From: Histoplasma ohiense
Taxonomy: Eukaryota > Ascomycota > Eurotiomycetes > Onygenales > Ajellomycetaceae
Reading direction: 5' to 3'
DNA: 64,000 bases
Assembly (NCBI GenBank): GCA_017607445.1
Contig: JAEVHH010000003.1
Span: forward strand, 3,472,001 to 3,536,000
Part shown: positions 1 through 11,270 of the stretch, piece by piece
How the letters are laid out: each line of letters begins with the position of its first letter
Numbering within the stretch: position 1 is the stretch's first letter
The notes under the pieces: model-generated
Databases searched by the model: none
What the model saw: only the letters and a program-made list of their open reading frames with translations
What the model was told of the DNA's origin: nothing
Position numbers and translations under genes: made by a program

Positions 1-1339
1 CAGACCGCGATAGGGGTTGGGACTTTGAAGAACCGCCACCAAAAACCCGCCGGAAAAACCCCGGTCGTTCTTTTGGTGTGGGTGGTGGTGGAGTATTGTT
101 GATGACCGGCTGGGGAGAATCATAAGCAGATTTATGGAATGCAATTGTTGGGCTAGGAGCAGGTTGGTGAAGGGAATAGGTCGGCATAGAGGGAGGAAAA
201 TCGGGGATAGGGTCACGATGGTGTCTCGACTCGTTTCCACGCCCTCGGATAGTTGCGGTTCCGAGGGTATCAGAACGTCCATTCTTCGTGTACATGCTCC
301 TAGCTGATTTGCTGCTGCGCTTACGGGATAAGGCGGAACCCCGGGAGCTGCTGGGAGCGGTTCTATTGTAGGCCAATTCGCGCATTGGAGGGGAGATATT
401 GCGTCGGGGGCCTACAGGAATGCAAGGGGTAGGAGCTGCGTCGATGTCATCGTAATGAAACCCGTTGTAATGAATGAAGTCTTCAAACCCACCTCGATTG
501 TCCATCAGTGGCTGTGAGGGGGGTAGGCTGGATCCGTAGTCAAAGCTGGCGGAACGTCGCTCCGTGCACTGTCCCAGACGACCACCAGCCGTCATTTGAT
601 TAAAGTCAACACTGGAGGAGCCACTACTTCGACTACTGGTCTTAGTGCCGACTCTGGATGTTCGATGAGTAGGCGGTCGATCTGCAATGTTCGACCCACG
701 TTGAGCATCATACGTCTTGTTACGCGTACTCATACTCTCTCCAACCCCACGAACACTGTCAATTCGCCTAAGACCAGGATGGTAGTTAGAATTGCTGTTA
801 CTCCGGCGACCAAGAGTAGATTGGCTAGAGTAACGGGCAACATTATCCTCCGAGTGTACTTCAATATCTGAAGATATAGAAGAAGAGAACGTGTCGCCTC
901 GAGGTCGACTAGTCCTCATAGAAGAGTACCGTGTATAGATGGGGTGTGTTTCCTGATCCAGGCTGGAACCGAACAGGCGGGAGTTATCATGTGGGTCACT
1001 GACCGAAAACTGATCCAGGGACAAAAGCATGTTATCTACTACCGACGTACGCGTAACGTGCTTGGGGGATAGGGATAAGTCATGAGTATCATGATCATCC
1101 TCTTCTGAGTCCGGGTTGCCATGGTTATCAACGGGGGGGAAATCGTCCAGAAATGTTTGGCGGATGGGGGGCTGCAGCATCCAATCTCCCTTTCGCATGG
1201 TTTTGTATTTGTTGCTTTGGGGTGGCGGTGTTCGCGGCGGAGACTCGCCAGAGTACGTGTCGTACATTTGAGGAGCTCTAGAAGATGAGGGATATGCAGG
1301 TATGGCTCGTTTCTGCGGTCTTGGATGTTCAAAGGCCAT
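1..1339 (-). CDS. Serine-rich, disordered protein, N-terminal 446 codons (partial, unidentified)
   Basis: One open frame reads from an ATG at 1339 to the left edge without a stop, so the gene is cut by the window and its C-terminus is unknown. The protein is rich in Ser, Pro, Arg, Asn and Asp and has no recognisable folded domain. It starts MAFEHPRPQKR, has acidic patches (EEDDHDTHD near residue 75), several RS- and SS-rich runs, and near the visible end a PPPPTPKERPGFF stretch followed by RRVFGGG. Such a short basic-aromatic box after a proline run is seen in several fungal polarity or signalling proteins, but I cannot name the family. Coding direction is supported by roughly 1.3 kb without a stop and by the broken, short frames on the opposite strand. 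An upstream non-coding exon cannot be excluded. Confidence 0.75.
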   Translation of the reverse strand, partial: MAFEHPRPQKRAIPAYPSSSRAPQMYDTYSGESPPRTPPPQSNKYKTMRKGDWMLQPPIRQTFLDDFPPVDNHGNPDSEEDDHDTHDLSLSPKHVTRTSVVDNMLLSLDQFSVSDPHDNSRLFGSSLDQETHPIYTRYSSMRTSRPRGDTFSSSISSDIEVHSEDNVARYSSQSTLGRRSNSNSNYHPGLRRIDSVRGVGESMSTRNKTYDAQRGSNIADRPPTHRTSRVGTKTSSRSSGSSSVDFNQMTAGGRLGQCTERRSASFDYGSSLPPSQPLMDNRGGFEDFIHYNGFHYDDIDAAPTPCIPVGPRRNISPPMRELAYNRTAPSSSRGSALSRKRSSKSARSMYTKNGRSDTLGTATIRGRGNESRHHRDPIPDFPPSMPTYSLHQPAPSPTIAFHKSAYDSPQPVINNTPPPPTPKERPGFFRRVFGGGSSKSQPLSRS

Positions 1340-4300
1340 GACGTTTGCAGGAGCGGGTGGGAGTGGCAGGAGTTGCAGGTACGAGAGTCCAGTTAATCCA
1401 TGCCAACAAATTCCCAAGTTATGTAAATGCGGTCATCCGTATGCAGTGCAGAGAAAAGCAAGACGGCGGCGATTGGTGGGTGTTTTTGAGCCCCTTCTCC
1501 AACCTAGGTCCTTTGTCAACTCCTGACACCTCGTTCTTGCTGACTCGAAGGCGTTATTTGAAGAATTAAACTCGAAAAAAAAAAAAAATCGCCACGGCAA
1601 TTTGGCGATGGTCAAGTGGTAGAAAGTAGTCGTATTGTTCCGTGTCTAGATGCACGGAAACGGATTGAAAAGAGGTCAGATGCTTGAGGCAATTACTAGG
1701 TCAATGCGGCGAGGAAAGCGGTAATGATGCATGCATGGCACTGGCACAGCGTAGATGTACTGTACATACTTTGAAGAGGGGATGAACAGCGAGCATTGAT
1801 GACACAGCATAAAAACCCTGGTAATTGTTAGCTAACCGAATAAAACCAGTGTCAGCAGTGTAGACCGAAGCTAGCGAACTCAATTGGTCGCAAAGGAAAA
1901 GGGAAAAAAGGAAAAAAGTAAAAAAGTAACGAATGGATGTTAATAGGGGAGGAAAATCGAGGTAAAGGCGGACGAGAGACAAAGGTAAGGTCTTACTTTG
2001 TTGACAAGGGCCAAATAACTGCATGGAGGTGGACAACTGCTCCGCCAGTGATATACCTAATTGTAGCTAGAGCCAACGGACCTGGTTGGGTGAACAACAA
2101 AGGAAGTAGCCGGTGACACTTTCAAAAAGGATCGCTGAATGCGTTGGCTGGCAAAAATATATTACCGGAAGCAATTGGGCGGGCCCTGCCAAAGAAGAAT
2201 GATGCGCGGTTCCCACTCCCACGGATCCACAGAAGCACGGATAGAAGAGTCTGGGGGAGGAGAGGAAGTGAGGACAGGAAGCAACAGGCTGAGCAACTTG
2301 AAATCAAGGCTCAACAACCATTGGGAGAGAAGGCAATCCGACCCACGCGCCGGGAGTCAGTCCAAGCTTCCGGTGGTGAGTTTTGAATGCGGAGGAGAGT
2401 TTGTCGGGAAGTCGAAGAAGAAGAAGAAGAAGAAGAATCTTGGAAGAAGTCAAGAAGCCAACCGACGAACCCTGGAGGAGTTGCGAAGTTCCGGTGTTTC
2501 AGCCGCGTTGGGGTTGAGAGGAGCCGAGAGTCACGGGACTGGCTCAGGAACATCCAGTCGCTCAGTCTATCGCCGATACCCGCCTGTGATTGGCTGGAAG
2601 GGTGCCTGCCCCTGATTCCCCTTTTCTGCCAAGCTCCACCAAGCCCTTGGGTATAAAATACTTGTACAGTACATAAATACCAAGGGCAAGAAGATTGCAC
2701 CACTGCAGCAGTGACGGAGTCGTCTGAACTTTCTAGTCAGAATGAATACCGCAGTGTGTTATGGGGTTATTTATACAGAGGCCGCTGTACATCGAAGTTC
2801 ACCGACTTCTGCTACCCACCTTGATGCTGCAGAATAGTTGTTAGTCGATGTTTGATCATTAAACTAATTGATTACACTCCTGCAGCTAAGTCACTCTGAA
2901 ATTAAGTGTCCGCCACCAGCAACGTGCAACATACTTCCTTGCTCCCCATTTATTTTCTCTCCCTTTGTTGGCTCCCCCGTGTTCTGAGGGCCGGGCGTTG
3001 AGTGGTAGCGGGCGTCAAGCGGTGGATTTGAAGTCAATCCTCAAGATTCATGCTGCCGCGAACACCAATAATAAAAATCCGATGCTGGTGCTGATAAATT
3101 TTGTCGCCTCTTCTATTTCTGCTAGTAGGGAAACATGTTCATGGATAATGACGGAGCAGTTACTGCAAAATCACCTCCCTGTACGGACTTGACTTCTACG
3201 TAATACATGCATATAAAATACAGTGCATCCTATGTCGCAATACTCCCATGCAGTCATACTCCTGTGTGAATGGACACGTAGGTATGTGTACCCCTATCAA
3301 TATCCTAACGAACCTTGCCACCAGCCAATGCACGAAAGCAGACAAGACCGATCGACACCTCCAGGTACAGTAGTACATACATATATCTGGGGTGCGGTAG
3401 GAGATAAGCACCTGAAAGATATACAGGCGACATTTCATGTAGACAAAATAAAGAAATATACTCGTAATTTTATACAATAATGTTATATAATGCTCATATT
3501 TTATATTGCTTGCGTCAAGTGTCGCTACTTTTATGGCCACCAGCTGTACAGTACAAATACAGGTCGATCGTGGAAGATGAAAGTTTTTTCTCCTGCTCTT
3601 TTTGTCCTTCAAATGCACAACAAGTATACCATTTTTCAAGACCTCGCTGAAAGAATGAACACGAAGAATCATCCGTGAAAAATGAAAGACGAAAACAAAC
3701 TTCAACTTTCAGGACTTGCTATCTCCAAGAAAGGTGAGGGCTGCAGTTTCGTGCCCGGAGGTCGACACGTGAAGGGGGTGTAGGTTGTGAGAATTCTTGG
3801 AGGTGGAGCGGAGTTAGATAAATGGCAAAGATAAATCATAATTGGATATACGAATAAATGACGTTCAGTCTTTCCCTTACCCCCTCCACCTCCCTTATGG
3901 AAATACTAGCAACCGTTGATGGATTGCACTAGTGCATCAAAGCCCGCCATTTCGTGTCAGAGAGAGAGGTGTTGCAAGGGACACTATTAAGAATTCAAGA
4001 GGCTAGCATGAAGTGGTGAGGCATCAAATATGTTATTCTTCTGTTTCATTATCAACTGATAGTACTCCACGTCTTTGCAGTTGATAATAAAACGAAAGAA
4101 TCATCTTCTTGAGGTTCCTTTCCCATTGTTCACGCGGCTAATAGACGACCTTCCGATTCCCCACAAAGCCCGTGACCAATGAGCTCTCCTGTCGCGCTAA
4201 GCAGCGCCACGATGGCTAACAAAAATGCATCGTGGCTCAAGATACCGTAAAAATCCCATTGCAACTCCACCACAACGAGGGCTTCTATACTCCCAACTCC

Positions 4301-4397
4301 CAACTTCTCCCTCCCTCCGAATCTCAGCCTCATAGTATTTTCCGCGTCCCTCCTCTCTCTCTCCCGCCACTGTCAGAACCTCTATCCACGAGGGGTC
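1340..4397. other. Gene-free 3.1-kb spacer
   Basis: No convincing coding sequence. It carries A-rich and (GAA)n runs (around 2415-2440), a TATA-like box at 2650, and repeated GTAC-T/A-GTAC palindromes at 1757, 2664, 3546. The left part is the 5' side of the partial minus-strand gene and the right part is the 5' side of the UNC-50 gene, so it is a divergent promoter region, unusually long for a filamentous ascomycete. Confidence 0.5.
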
Positions 4398-5864
4398 ATG
4401 AACCCTCACATCTCAGTTCCGCGGCAACATGCTGGCCCAGCCAACTTCGGCAGCACAGCTCCGCGGCGGGAGTCGTCGATACGCATGCCTAGATTCTTCC
4501 GGAGGTCAGGCGTTCTTCCCTCTTTTAGTTTATTTATTTTTTTTTTTTTTCCCCCATCTTTGTGTGTTTTCAGATTGATGATTTCACAATCCTGGTTCTT
4601 GGAACGTCGTTGCTAGCCTCCGTACTTCTGTGCAGCAAGCCTAGGTGAAAGATGGAGACACAGGAGACGGAACAGAGCTATATGCCGGCAAATGCAATGA
4701 CGCCCGACGCGTAAATTACCATGAGCTGATTCTAACGGCATCGATATTCTATACACAGGCTATTTAAATTCCCACAGATGGACTTCGAAATGGCCATCTG
4801 GGAAATGACATCGCTGCTTATAGCGCCTAAGAAGGTGTTCAAATCTATGTATTATCATGTTAGTTTCTTTTTCCCCTTCTTGTTTATTTATATATTTATT
4901 TCCTTTTATTCACATGTTCGTGCTGCTTGCTGGGGACTGTTTTCTCCTCTATCCCTATCAACAGGGCATTACACACCAATACTAACGTGAAACCGGATCG
5001 ACGCAGAAACGTGAATATATCAATCTATACCCCCTATATACATGACCTTCGAACATACTAAGCTAGCGAAAAACTCATCCAGAAACAAAAAATACTTGGC
5101 ACCGGCCTGACCCCTCCTTTACATACCTCCTTTCCTTCTTCCTCCTCCTCACAGCCCTTGCCTGGGGTCTAGCATACACCCCTTCATTTGGTGCCCTAGT
5201 CCGATTATCCTTCCTCTTTATATTCGTCCACTTTATCGGCTCCTCGCTACTCATTTCGACAGTAGCTTATTTCTTCGTCAGCCGGCTTTTTGGACCGAGT
5301 GGGCCGGCAGCGAGAATCGGCGAGTGGAGGGGTGGTAGGACTATTTTAGGCAGGACAAGACGCCGCGGCGCGGCGCAGGGGCTATTTGCCCAGCCAGGTG
5401 AGAAAGAGCAGGTTGAATTTGGATATTGTTTTGATGTGGGTGATTCTCCCCAATACTTCTGCTGCCTGCACGACCACCCCCAACTTGGCTAATAAGTGTT
5501 TTTTTTTCTTTTTTTCCTTTCTTTTGAATACCAGGTATCGAACCGCGCCTTCTTCCCACTATACCTACATCTATACGTTCTCCAATTCCTACTCCTTCCA
5601 ATCCTGACACGAAACTCATCAACCTCTGAATCTTCGCCAAGCACGCTCGCCACCGTCCTCGGAAACACTCTGTATCTCTCTGCACTTACGTATTACACCT
5701 ACATCACATTTTTGGGCTACAACGCCCTGCCATTCCTCCATCATACCGAATTATTACTTGCCCCGATCCTTATTTTTGCAGTACTCTGGCTGGTGAGTCT
5801 GATAGTCGGATGGGGAATAGTCGGGCAGGGGATGATCGTGGAAGGGATGTTTTGGGGCATATGA
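4398..5864 (+). CDS. GMH1: UNC-50/Gmh1 family Golgi membrane protein
   Basis: Five exons: 4398-4504, 4759-4858, 5007-5010, 5083-5435, 5535-5864; 297 aa. UNC-50/Gmh1 proteins are multi-pass Golgi membrane proteins; yeast Gmh1 interacts with the Arf-GEF Gea1, and the animal protein is needed for receptor trafficking. The family signature is plain: FPQMDFEMAIWEM, then APKKVF, KQTKNTWHR-DP, a GxLLIST-like hydrophobic stretch, FGYCFDV, and near the end GNTLYLSALTYYTY and FLGYNALPFL. Five or so hydrophobic helices can be seen. Exon 3 is only AAAC; it is needed to restore the conserved KQTKN reading frame and has AG before it, GT after it, and ACTAAC and ACTAAG branch-like sites in the flanking introns. 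The start gives a short basic N-terminus (MNPHISVPRQH) as in other fungal members. Length fits the family. Confidence 0.9.
5007..5010 (+). other. 4-nt micro-exon of the UNC-50 gene
   Basis: The bases AAAC lie between a CAG acceptor (ending 5006) and a GTGAAT donor (5011). The preceding exon ends in phase 0 after YYH and the next exon begins AAACAAAAAAT; only insertion of these four bases yields the family-conserved KQTKN. ACTAAC lies about 20 nt before the micro-exon and ACTAAG about 20 nt before the next exon, both where a branch site is expected. No transcript evidence is available here. Confidence 0.75.
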
Positions 5865-6587
5865 AACGCTTAATGGAACCTGCTTGACGAGAGGAGCGCT
5901 ATGGCTTGAAATGGGGCTGCCCGTCGTGGGGTATGGTAAGTTGAAATAAGCAGAAGAAAGAGAGGGAGTGAGTGAGTGAAGGAAGTGTACGACAAGGTCA
6001 ACAGTGAGGCATAGGAGAAGCAAAGCAATAACCTATGGAAATATGAAATTCTACTACTGGCATATGTGGACTGATGGATACCAGTCTTCTTACTCCCCTA
6101 AGCGTGATGCATATATACGTATGTACTCTATTTTCCCTTTTATTCCAATAGGGATTAAGTAGTACCACTTGCATGTTTTTGTTTTATATTTCTTTGATTT
6201 AGCGGCGCATATCCTTGGCTATGGGTTTGGGAATGCAATAACCATTAATTTCTCAACCTTGGGGCCGGTGAAAAATTAAACATACTATATATCTGTCCAT
6301 TGCCAAACACCTTCCAAGTAACAAACTGACGATCACAGTGCCGAGATTAGTACAGTACATAATGCAGCAGCGACTTCTGTTAGGGGTTTGGATGGATTCG
6401 TCCCCTCTACTCCTAGGTATCAGCATGGCGCTGGTGGTGATCGATCTCTTCTGCCCCAGTGGCCTAACACATACATTACTCATTTGAGCTGCAATCAGAT
6501 GATATCATGCTCAGCGGATTCCTCCAGGGCGAAGAACAATATTGGTGTCTTTTCCAGTCTACAGCCTGGCAAGCTATCGTGGTGCCT
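5865..6587. other. Spacer, 3' of UNC-50
   Basis: No gene seen. It contains the 3' end region of UNC-50 (AT-rich with several AATAA-like signals near 6040-6180) and another TAGTACAGTACAT palindromic motif at 6348. Confidence 0.4.
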
Positions 6588-6941
6588 TTACTTACGGGAC
6601 ATCGCGAATCTCTTACAGTCATGGCTTCGGTTGAAGTCGAGCTCCTGTCTGCCCGGCACAGCCAAAGGGATCATATTCATGATATCACGGATATCGGCTG
6701 CTTCTTTAGTACCACCTTGGCACTGATTTTGAGCCACAATGTTTTCACGCAAGATCCATTCAGGGATGAAGAGTTTGACCCCTCGACCATTGATATTCAA
6801 CGTCTTCACACGATTGGGGTCTACGCCCAGCAGATAAATGCCAGCGCTCTCCATAATGGCATAGTCGATGTTCGGTGAATCAAGCTTCTGCGCTAGCGCG
6901 GAAACATTGGTTCTCAGGTTTTGGGAAGTGAGCGGCGCCAT
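6588..6941 (-). pseudogene. Shortened nucleotidyltransferase-like ORF, probable relic
   Basis: A 117-residue frame begins MAPLTSQNLRTNVS. It resembles the fungal nucleotidyltransferase-fold hypothetical proteins: an N-terminal IDYAIMESAGIYLLG stretch, where members usually have IDYAIxGGAA followed by a D-x-D loop, and a C-terminal NGRGVKLFIPEWILRE and KEAADIRDIMNMI block. The central part with the metal-binding aspartates is missing: after GVDP the text jumps to NRVKTL, and the C-terminus stops early at SRK. So the catalytic core is absent. It may still be transcribed, but it reads as an internally deleted, truncated copy. The family assignment is from memory of the motif pattern and not from a search. 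Confidence 0.45.
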
Positions 6942-7302
6942 TATACTTCATATCTGTAAGTGTGCCATTCCAATGAGCTAACGAAGACTAGCAACACTTA
7001 TGGGGTGGAGTTACGCGTAGAGAATGGAACCCTTCCAAGTGTAATTCACTGATTCACTGCGACCCGCCTCACCTGGTCCGCTACGAGGGGTCTATATTGA
7101 GACTCGGTTTTCCACGAACCCACCACCAGAATGAGATCTCAACCGTCTCGCGAGGCGACGGCATTGCGGCCTCTACGTTTGCTCCTTCACCAGGCGGTGA
7201 TTTCCCACCGCTGCTGTTATTCCGATCTTCTCCAGCGGTAGCAGGAGTCCGTTCTTTAGGAGAACCTATATATATGGTTTCTTGCCGGCGGAATCGACTC
7301 GT

Positions 7303-7840
7303 TCAGGGTACTGTGATATATTGAGTTCCGGAGCCTCTCCTGCTCCTACTTGTCATCCAGTTTCTCTTATTCTTGGCGTTCACGTCAAGGTACGACTCCT
7401 CGTACTCAGGCAGTTCCCGCGATGAAGCGCCGCTCTCGGGCTCTCGATCAAAATACCTGGTGGAAGAGTTCCTGACATTCGGCGTTCCAGAGACATCTCA
7501 TTGCGAATAGCCGGACGTTGACCAGATGGGTCATGTGGGATCAGACAGCGGTAGCACCCGGCGTTAGTTCGCGCTCGAAGATGTCTGGTTCCGGTGATTC
7601 TTCGGGATATACCTTTGACTCTGGTTGGAGCACTTTCGTACTTCTCGGCACGTGTCCTCCCGCTGTCACCTCATCCTCATCCATGGATGCGATAGTTCCG
7701 GCTCCGCAGCCTAGCCCGTGATCTCCATGTCTATCCCCTTCGGATCCGAGTCCTGGGGCCCGAGTGGATCAGCGTCGGGAGGCACCAGAGCACTGCATTT
7801 TTCATCCGCCATGTCCTGATCCAGCTCCATCAGCTGCTAA
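7303..7840 (-). pseudogene. Decayed coding-like block, unidentified
   Basis: Three successive minus-strand stretches in different frames have coding character but cannot be joined into one gene. The first, from 7830, reads MELDQDMADEK and ends in a stop after about 39 residues. The second, near 7685, reads MDEDEVTAGGH and ends after about 47. The third ends at 7303 and contains YFDREPESG and EYEESYLDVN. The changes of frame between them look like indels in an old gene. I do not recognise the family. It could also be an unrelated chance of composition. Confidence 0.25.
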
Positions 7841-8399
7841 TATGATTCGGCAGTCTGCTGCCCCCAACGTCTGCGTTTAGTCTTTCCGCTCTTGGTGTTG
7901 TTGCCCCATTGACCTCGCAAGGCCCGTCGTCCGGTTTTCGGGGGAACATGTTCCGAACTGCCATCCGGAACGAACGACATGGAAACTTCGAAACATTGTC
8001 AAAGAGGACGAACTTAATTCAGCAGCAGACGAAGGATGTGATGACGGTGTCGGTCCCCGACACCACATCGTCGTGCACATGAGCGAGGAAGGGAAACGGA
8101 CTGTCTTGTCTGTGCTTGCACGTCTACAGCATACTGCAAAGCACTCGCCGCTTCACATTGCTGTTAGCAAGAAGTTCGGATGCCTTGGCAAACTGGTCAG
8201 GGACTGCAGCCGAAAAACGAGCGACATTTTTTCTTTTTTCTTTTCTTTTTTTTTTTTTTTTTAAGCCAATGAGTGTACAAACGTGCGATGGCCGTATTGA
8301 AAGTGACTCGTTTTTCAGGACAGGAGCAGAAAAGCTCACACTATCAGCCAGTCAGAAGACAGGCTCATCAATCCTTTGATCTCATCGGACTAAAATCCA

Positions 8400-8689
8400 A
8401 CGTAGTGAGCCGGCTCAGCCATCTTGTACTGTACACCCCACACTCATAAGCCTTGGCGCGATTCTGTTTGGCTAACAGCTTGTCTTCATTCTCTGGGTTA
8501 GGCGGCGTTGAGGGATAACGGCGCATGGCATAGAGCCAAATCTGTCAGTACATCCATCTTGAGATGATTGTTACTCATCACACGCATCTGCCAGAATGCC
8601 AACTCCGACATCTGAATGAGACACTGTTTCTTCATCTCAGCAGGCGCAATGAACATGTGCTCCATGATGGTCCCAATGAACGTTTTCAA
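8400..8689 (-). pseudogene. Decayed coding-like block next to AT-rich DNA, unidentified
   Basis: A 63-residue minus-strand frame (from 8689: GTIMEHMFIAPAEMKK and onward) is followed in another frame by a stop-free stretch containing YPSTPPNPENEDKLL. The two together look like one old gene with a frame change, ending close to a long AT-rich segment on its upstream side. No family recognised, so this may be a relic of a mobile element or of a host gene. Confidence 0.22.
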
Positions 8690-8819
8690 CGGACTAAAGA
8701 ATTATTCCACACAGTCAGCACAGTGTTTTCTTGGTGCTTGAAGTCCCCAAAGAACATGTGCAGGCAAGGCATCAGCCTGCTGAGCCCTTCCAGCAGTATT
8801 AGAGACTTGGCACTATATT

Positions 8820-9320
8820 AATATACAGTTCCGCTTCTTAATAGTTATACTATATTTCAATCTATCTTCAATTTCTGTTTTTAAAAATTGAAAAAAAAAA
8901 AATTTTGTCTTGGATGCTATATTCTCCTTTACTATATATTCAACTTTATTTTAAAATATTAAGTATTTGTGGAGTTATTTCATAATATATGATATTTTCA
9001 TCCTCTAGCATAGCAATCTATCCGGTTTGAAAAATTTATTCTTTCCCATGGTCTGGCAGCATTTTTGTTTTTGCAAGTAATCCGTTTGCCACGATAACTA
9101 CATAAAGTAGCTTCAACAACAATAAAAAAAAAATTTAAAAAAAAAAATTTAAAAAAAAAAACATGAAACCAGGATCAGTCATCAAAAGGCAACAGTAAAA
9201 CAGTGCCTGAGAGGATTGAGATGGCGAACCAACTTCCAAGTAAACAATGGGAAGCAAGGTTTTCCATTAAAATTTGTGTTTCACATTTGAAATAACGAAA
9301 GCAAAATGCCGGAAAGAGAG
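8820..9320. other. AT-rich segment with A/T homopolymer runs
   Basis: About 500 bp far richer in A and T than the flanks, with runs such as the A-tracts at 8890-8902 and three near-identical AAATTTAAAAAA-type units at 9123-9162. No open frame of note. It sits between the decayed blocks and the PDAP1-family gene and could be RIP-mutated or simply low-complexity intergenic DNA. Confidence 0.5.
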
Positions 9321-9452
9321 AATCATTGAAGGAACAAGCGATCAACAAGCTAGATCAAGGATGCAAAATGCGTCATAAAATGCCCCTCACGGCAAGCATG
9401 CAAAATGGCATACGATATATGTATATAAAGAAGCACGAGACAATCACATATA

Positions 9453-10164
9453 TTATTCCTTCTTCTTTGGCGTTCCTTTCTTTCCCTTCCCCGCAGGTCC
9501 CAGCGCCGCAGCCCGCAACTTCGTTTCCCTCTCCTTCGCCTCGGCCTTTTCACGCTCTCGTTCCTCTCGCTCCTCCTTTTCAGCCTCCTTGCGCGCCTTC
9601 TCCGCCTCCCGGCGTTCTTTGACGAGGGCCAGGCGGGCGAGGTCGGCGCGAGCCTCCTCAGTCTTGCCTTCGGCGTGCAGTTTCATGTACCGCTCGCGCG
9701 CCTGCTGCGCATGGATAGCTTCCTTCTCCCGGCGAGAGAGCTGTGACATATCACCGGATTTTGCATCGGCGGATGCGGTGTCCCCATTGGCTAGCGCGGG
9801 TCCCTTCGCGGCTTGAGAGCGTGATTTGGCGGTATGATTGGGATTAGCGGGCATGTCGTCATCGTCTTCATCTTCGTCATCGGATGGGGGCAGGTCACCC
9901 GGGGCGACTTTGTTCTTCTTGGCAATGGCAGCTTCCTTTCTGGCTTTTGCGGCGGCTTTGCGTTCCTCGCGAGTCATTTCTTGCGTGGATGAAGACTGGC
10001 CGCGACCCGACTCCCCCTCAGACTCCCCCTCAGACTCCTCCTCCTCGGAACCTTCTTCTGAATCCTCTTCTGATTCATCTACGACATCATCCGGGTCCTG
10101 GAAAGGTGCAGCAGTACGTTAGCTTTCAGCCTGATAACCATAAATTTCAAGCGGTTTCAATGAA

Positions 10165-10201
<37 letters not shown>

Positions 10202-10433
10202 GAGGTTTGCAAGGGAGGGGAAGACATTCTCGCATACCCGCCACATGCCAAGAGGATTTCCATCTTTGTCTAAAGGTTGAAGATTACGGCTGAAGTGTTT
10301 GCCTCCTAAACGGGCAACAAAAAATTGGGTCACTATCATATCCAACTGGTCATGGCGGGGTAGTTCGGAGACCAAAACACATACCTCCTCGAGTTGGTTT
10401 ACTGAATTTTCCTCCACGTCCTCGGGGAGCCAT
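9453..10433 (-). CDS. PDAP1/PP28-family phosphoprotein
   Basis: Three exons: 10385-10433, 10238-10305, 9453-10097; 253 aa. The family is defined by the casein kinase substrate phosphoprotein PP28 domain; its cellular role in fungi is not settled. The start MAPRGRGGKFSKPTRGG followed by GGKHFSRNLQP and GNPLGMWRDP is a typical fungal N-terminus and fixes both introns. Residues about 40-65 are Glu/Asp/Ser-rich, likely CK2 sites. The PP28 core lies at roughly residues 155-215: LSRREKEAIHAQQARERYMKLHAEGKTEEARADLARLALVKERRE in outline (key boxes LSRRE, RYMKLH, GKTE, ADLARLA). The C-terminus is a Lys/Glu-rich helix ending KGKKGTPKKKE. Intron 2 contains an (AAT)n microsatellite. The model keeps frame across all three exons. 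Confidence 0.88.
10165..10201. repeat. (AAT)n microsatellite in an intron
   Basis: About twelve perfect AAT units on the plus strand, inside the second intron of the PDAP1-family gene. Confidence 0.9.
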
Positions 10434-11270
10434 ATTGAAGAACTGGCTGAAGGCGTATAATAGCTATTGTATTAAAAATAAAAATTGAAAAAGAGAGTTT
10501 CCACAAAGAACGGTAGCAAAAAAGCTGGGAGCGAGGGGTAGATATCCCAGTATATACTTGAATGCGGGGTGGTTTTTTGCATAGATTTGAACCAGTGTTA
10601 GCTAGGCGGAAACTGGAATACAGGATCCGAGTATATAGCAGCTGAATCGGCAATAGCGGTATACACTCACAGGTATTCTCAGCTTCGAATAGAAAAATAA
10701 GAGAAATCTCCGTCGCAACATAGGGAGCAGAAGATATATCATGGGCGTGGGGGAACGCCGAGAATAACGTGACTTGACACATCACCGTTCATCCTGACTC
10801 AGCAAGAAGTACCCAGGGGCAACCAAAACGTTTGTACGCAAAACACGTCGATGTGCTTCTGTGAAGAACTAGAGACCTACATAGCATTAACAACCCCCTT
10901 GCTCTTGCCCTTGTGTTGTGGAGTTGTGGACGTGCATAAGTGAGGGATATCTGCTGCCTTCTGCAGGACTGCTCCGATTCATTGCCTCTATAAAACCCAA
11001 TTTTCATTCAACTTTTTGTATATCACGAACGCCTATCAGCCACGCTCATATCAAATATATATTCCCGCCGTTTTTATAAGAAAGGACAAGGGCAAGAGAC
11101 AGCACGGGGAATCGGAATTGGAACCAACCCGTGCCGCCATGACACATGAAGGAGTATATGGAAATCAAAAAACCTGCGTGAAAGAAACAACCACAAAAGA
11201 AGAATCGTACTCGTGAAGCTCTATACACAAAACCAGTCTTCTCCAAGGCGAGAAATGCCTGAATAAATTT
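10434..11270. other. Spacer between two minus-strand genes
   Basis: Holds the promoter of the PDAP1-family gene and the 3' side of the MFS transporter. No supported gene; the open frames present lack any family signature. Confidence 0.4.

Noticed and set aside
2139..2615. 158-codon plus-strand frame
   Set aside because: Driven by GAA repeats, begins without context and has no family signature; the overlapping minus-strand frame of similar length is equally empty.
2985..3050. Possible tRNA-like text with GGTGGATTTGAAGTC
   Set aside because: No acceptor and anticodon stems could be drawn and no B-box of the usual GGTTCGAATCC kind. No other tRNA candidate was found in the window.
3196..3705. 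169-codon minus-strand frame
   Set aside because: AT-rich spacer, random-looking residue mix with many Cys, Ile and Tyr, no motif, and no splice partners.
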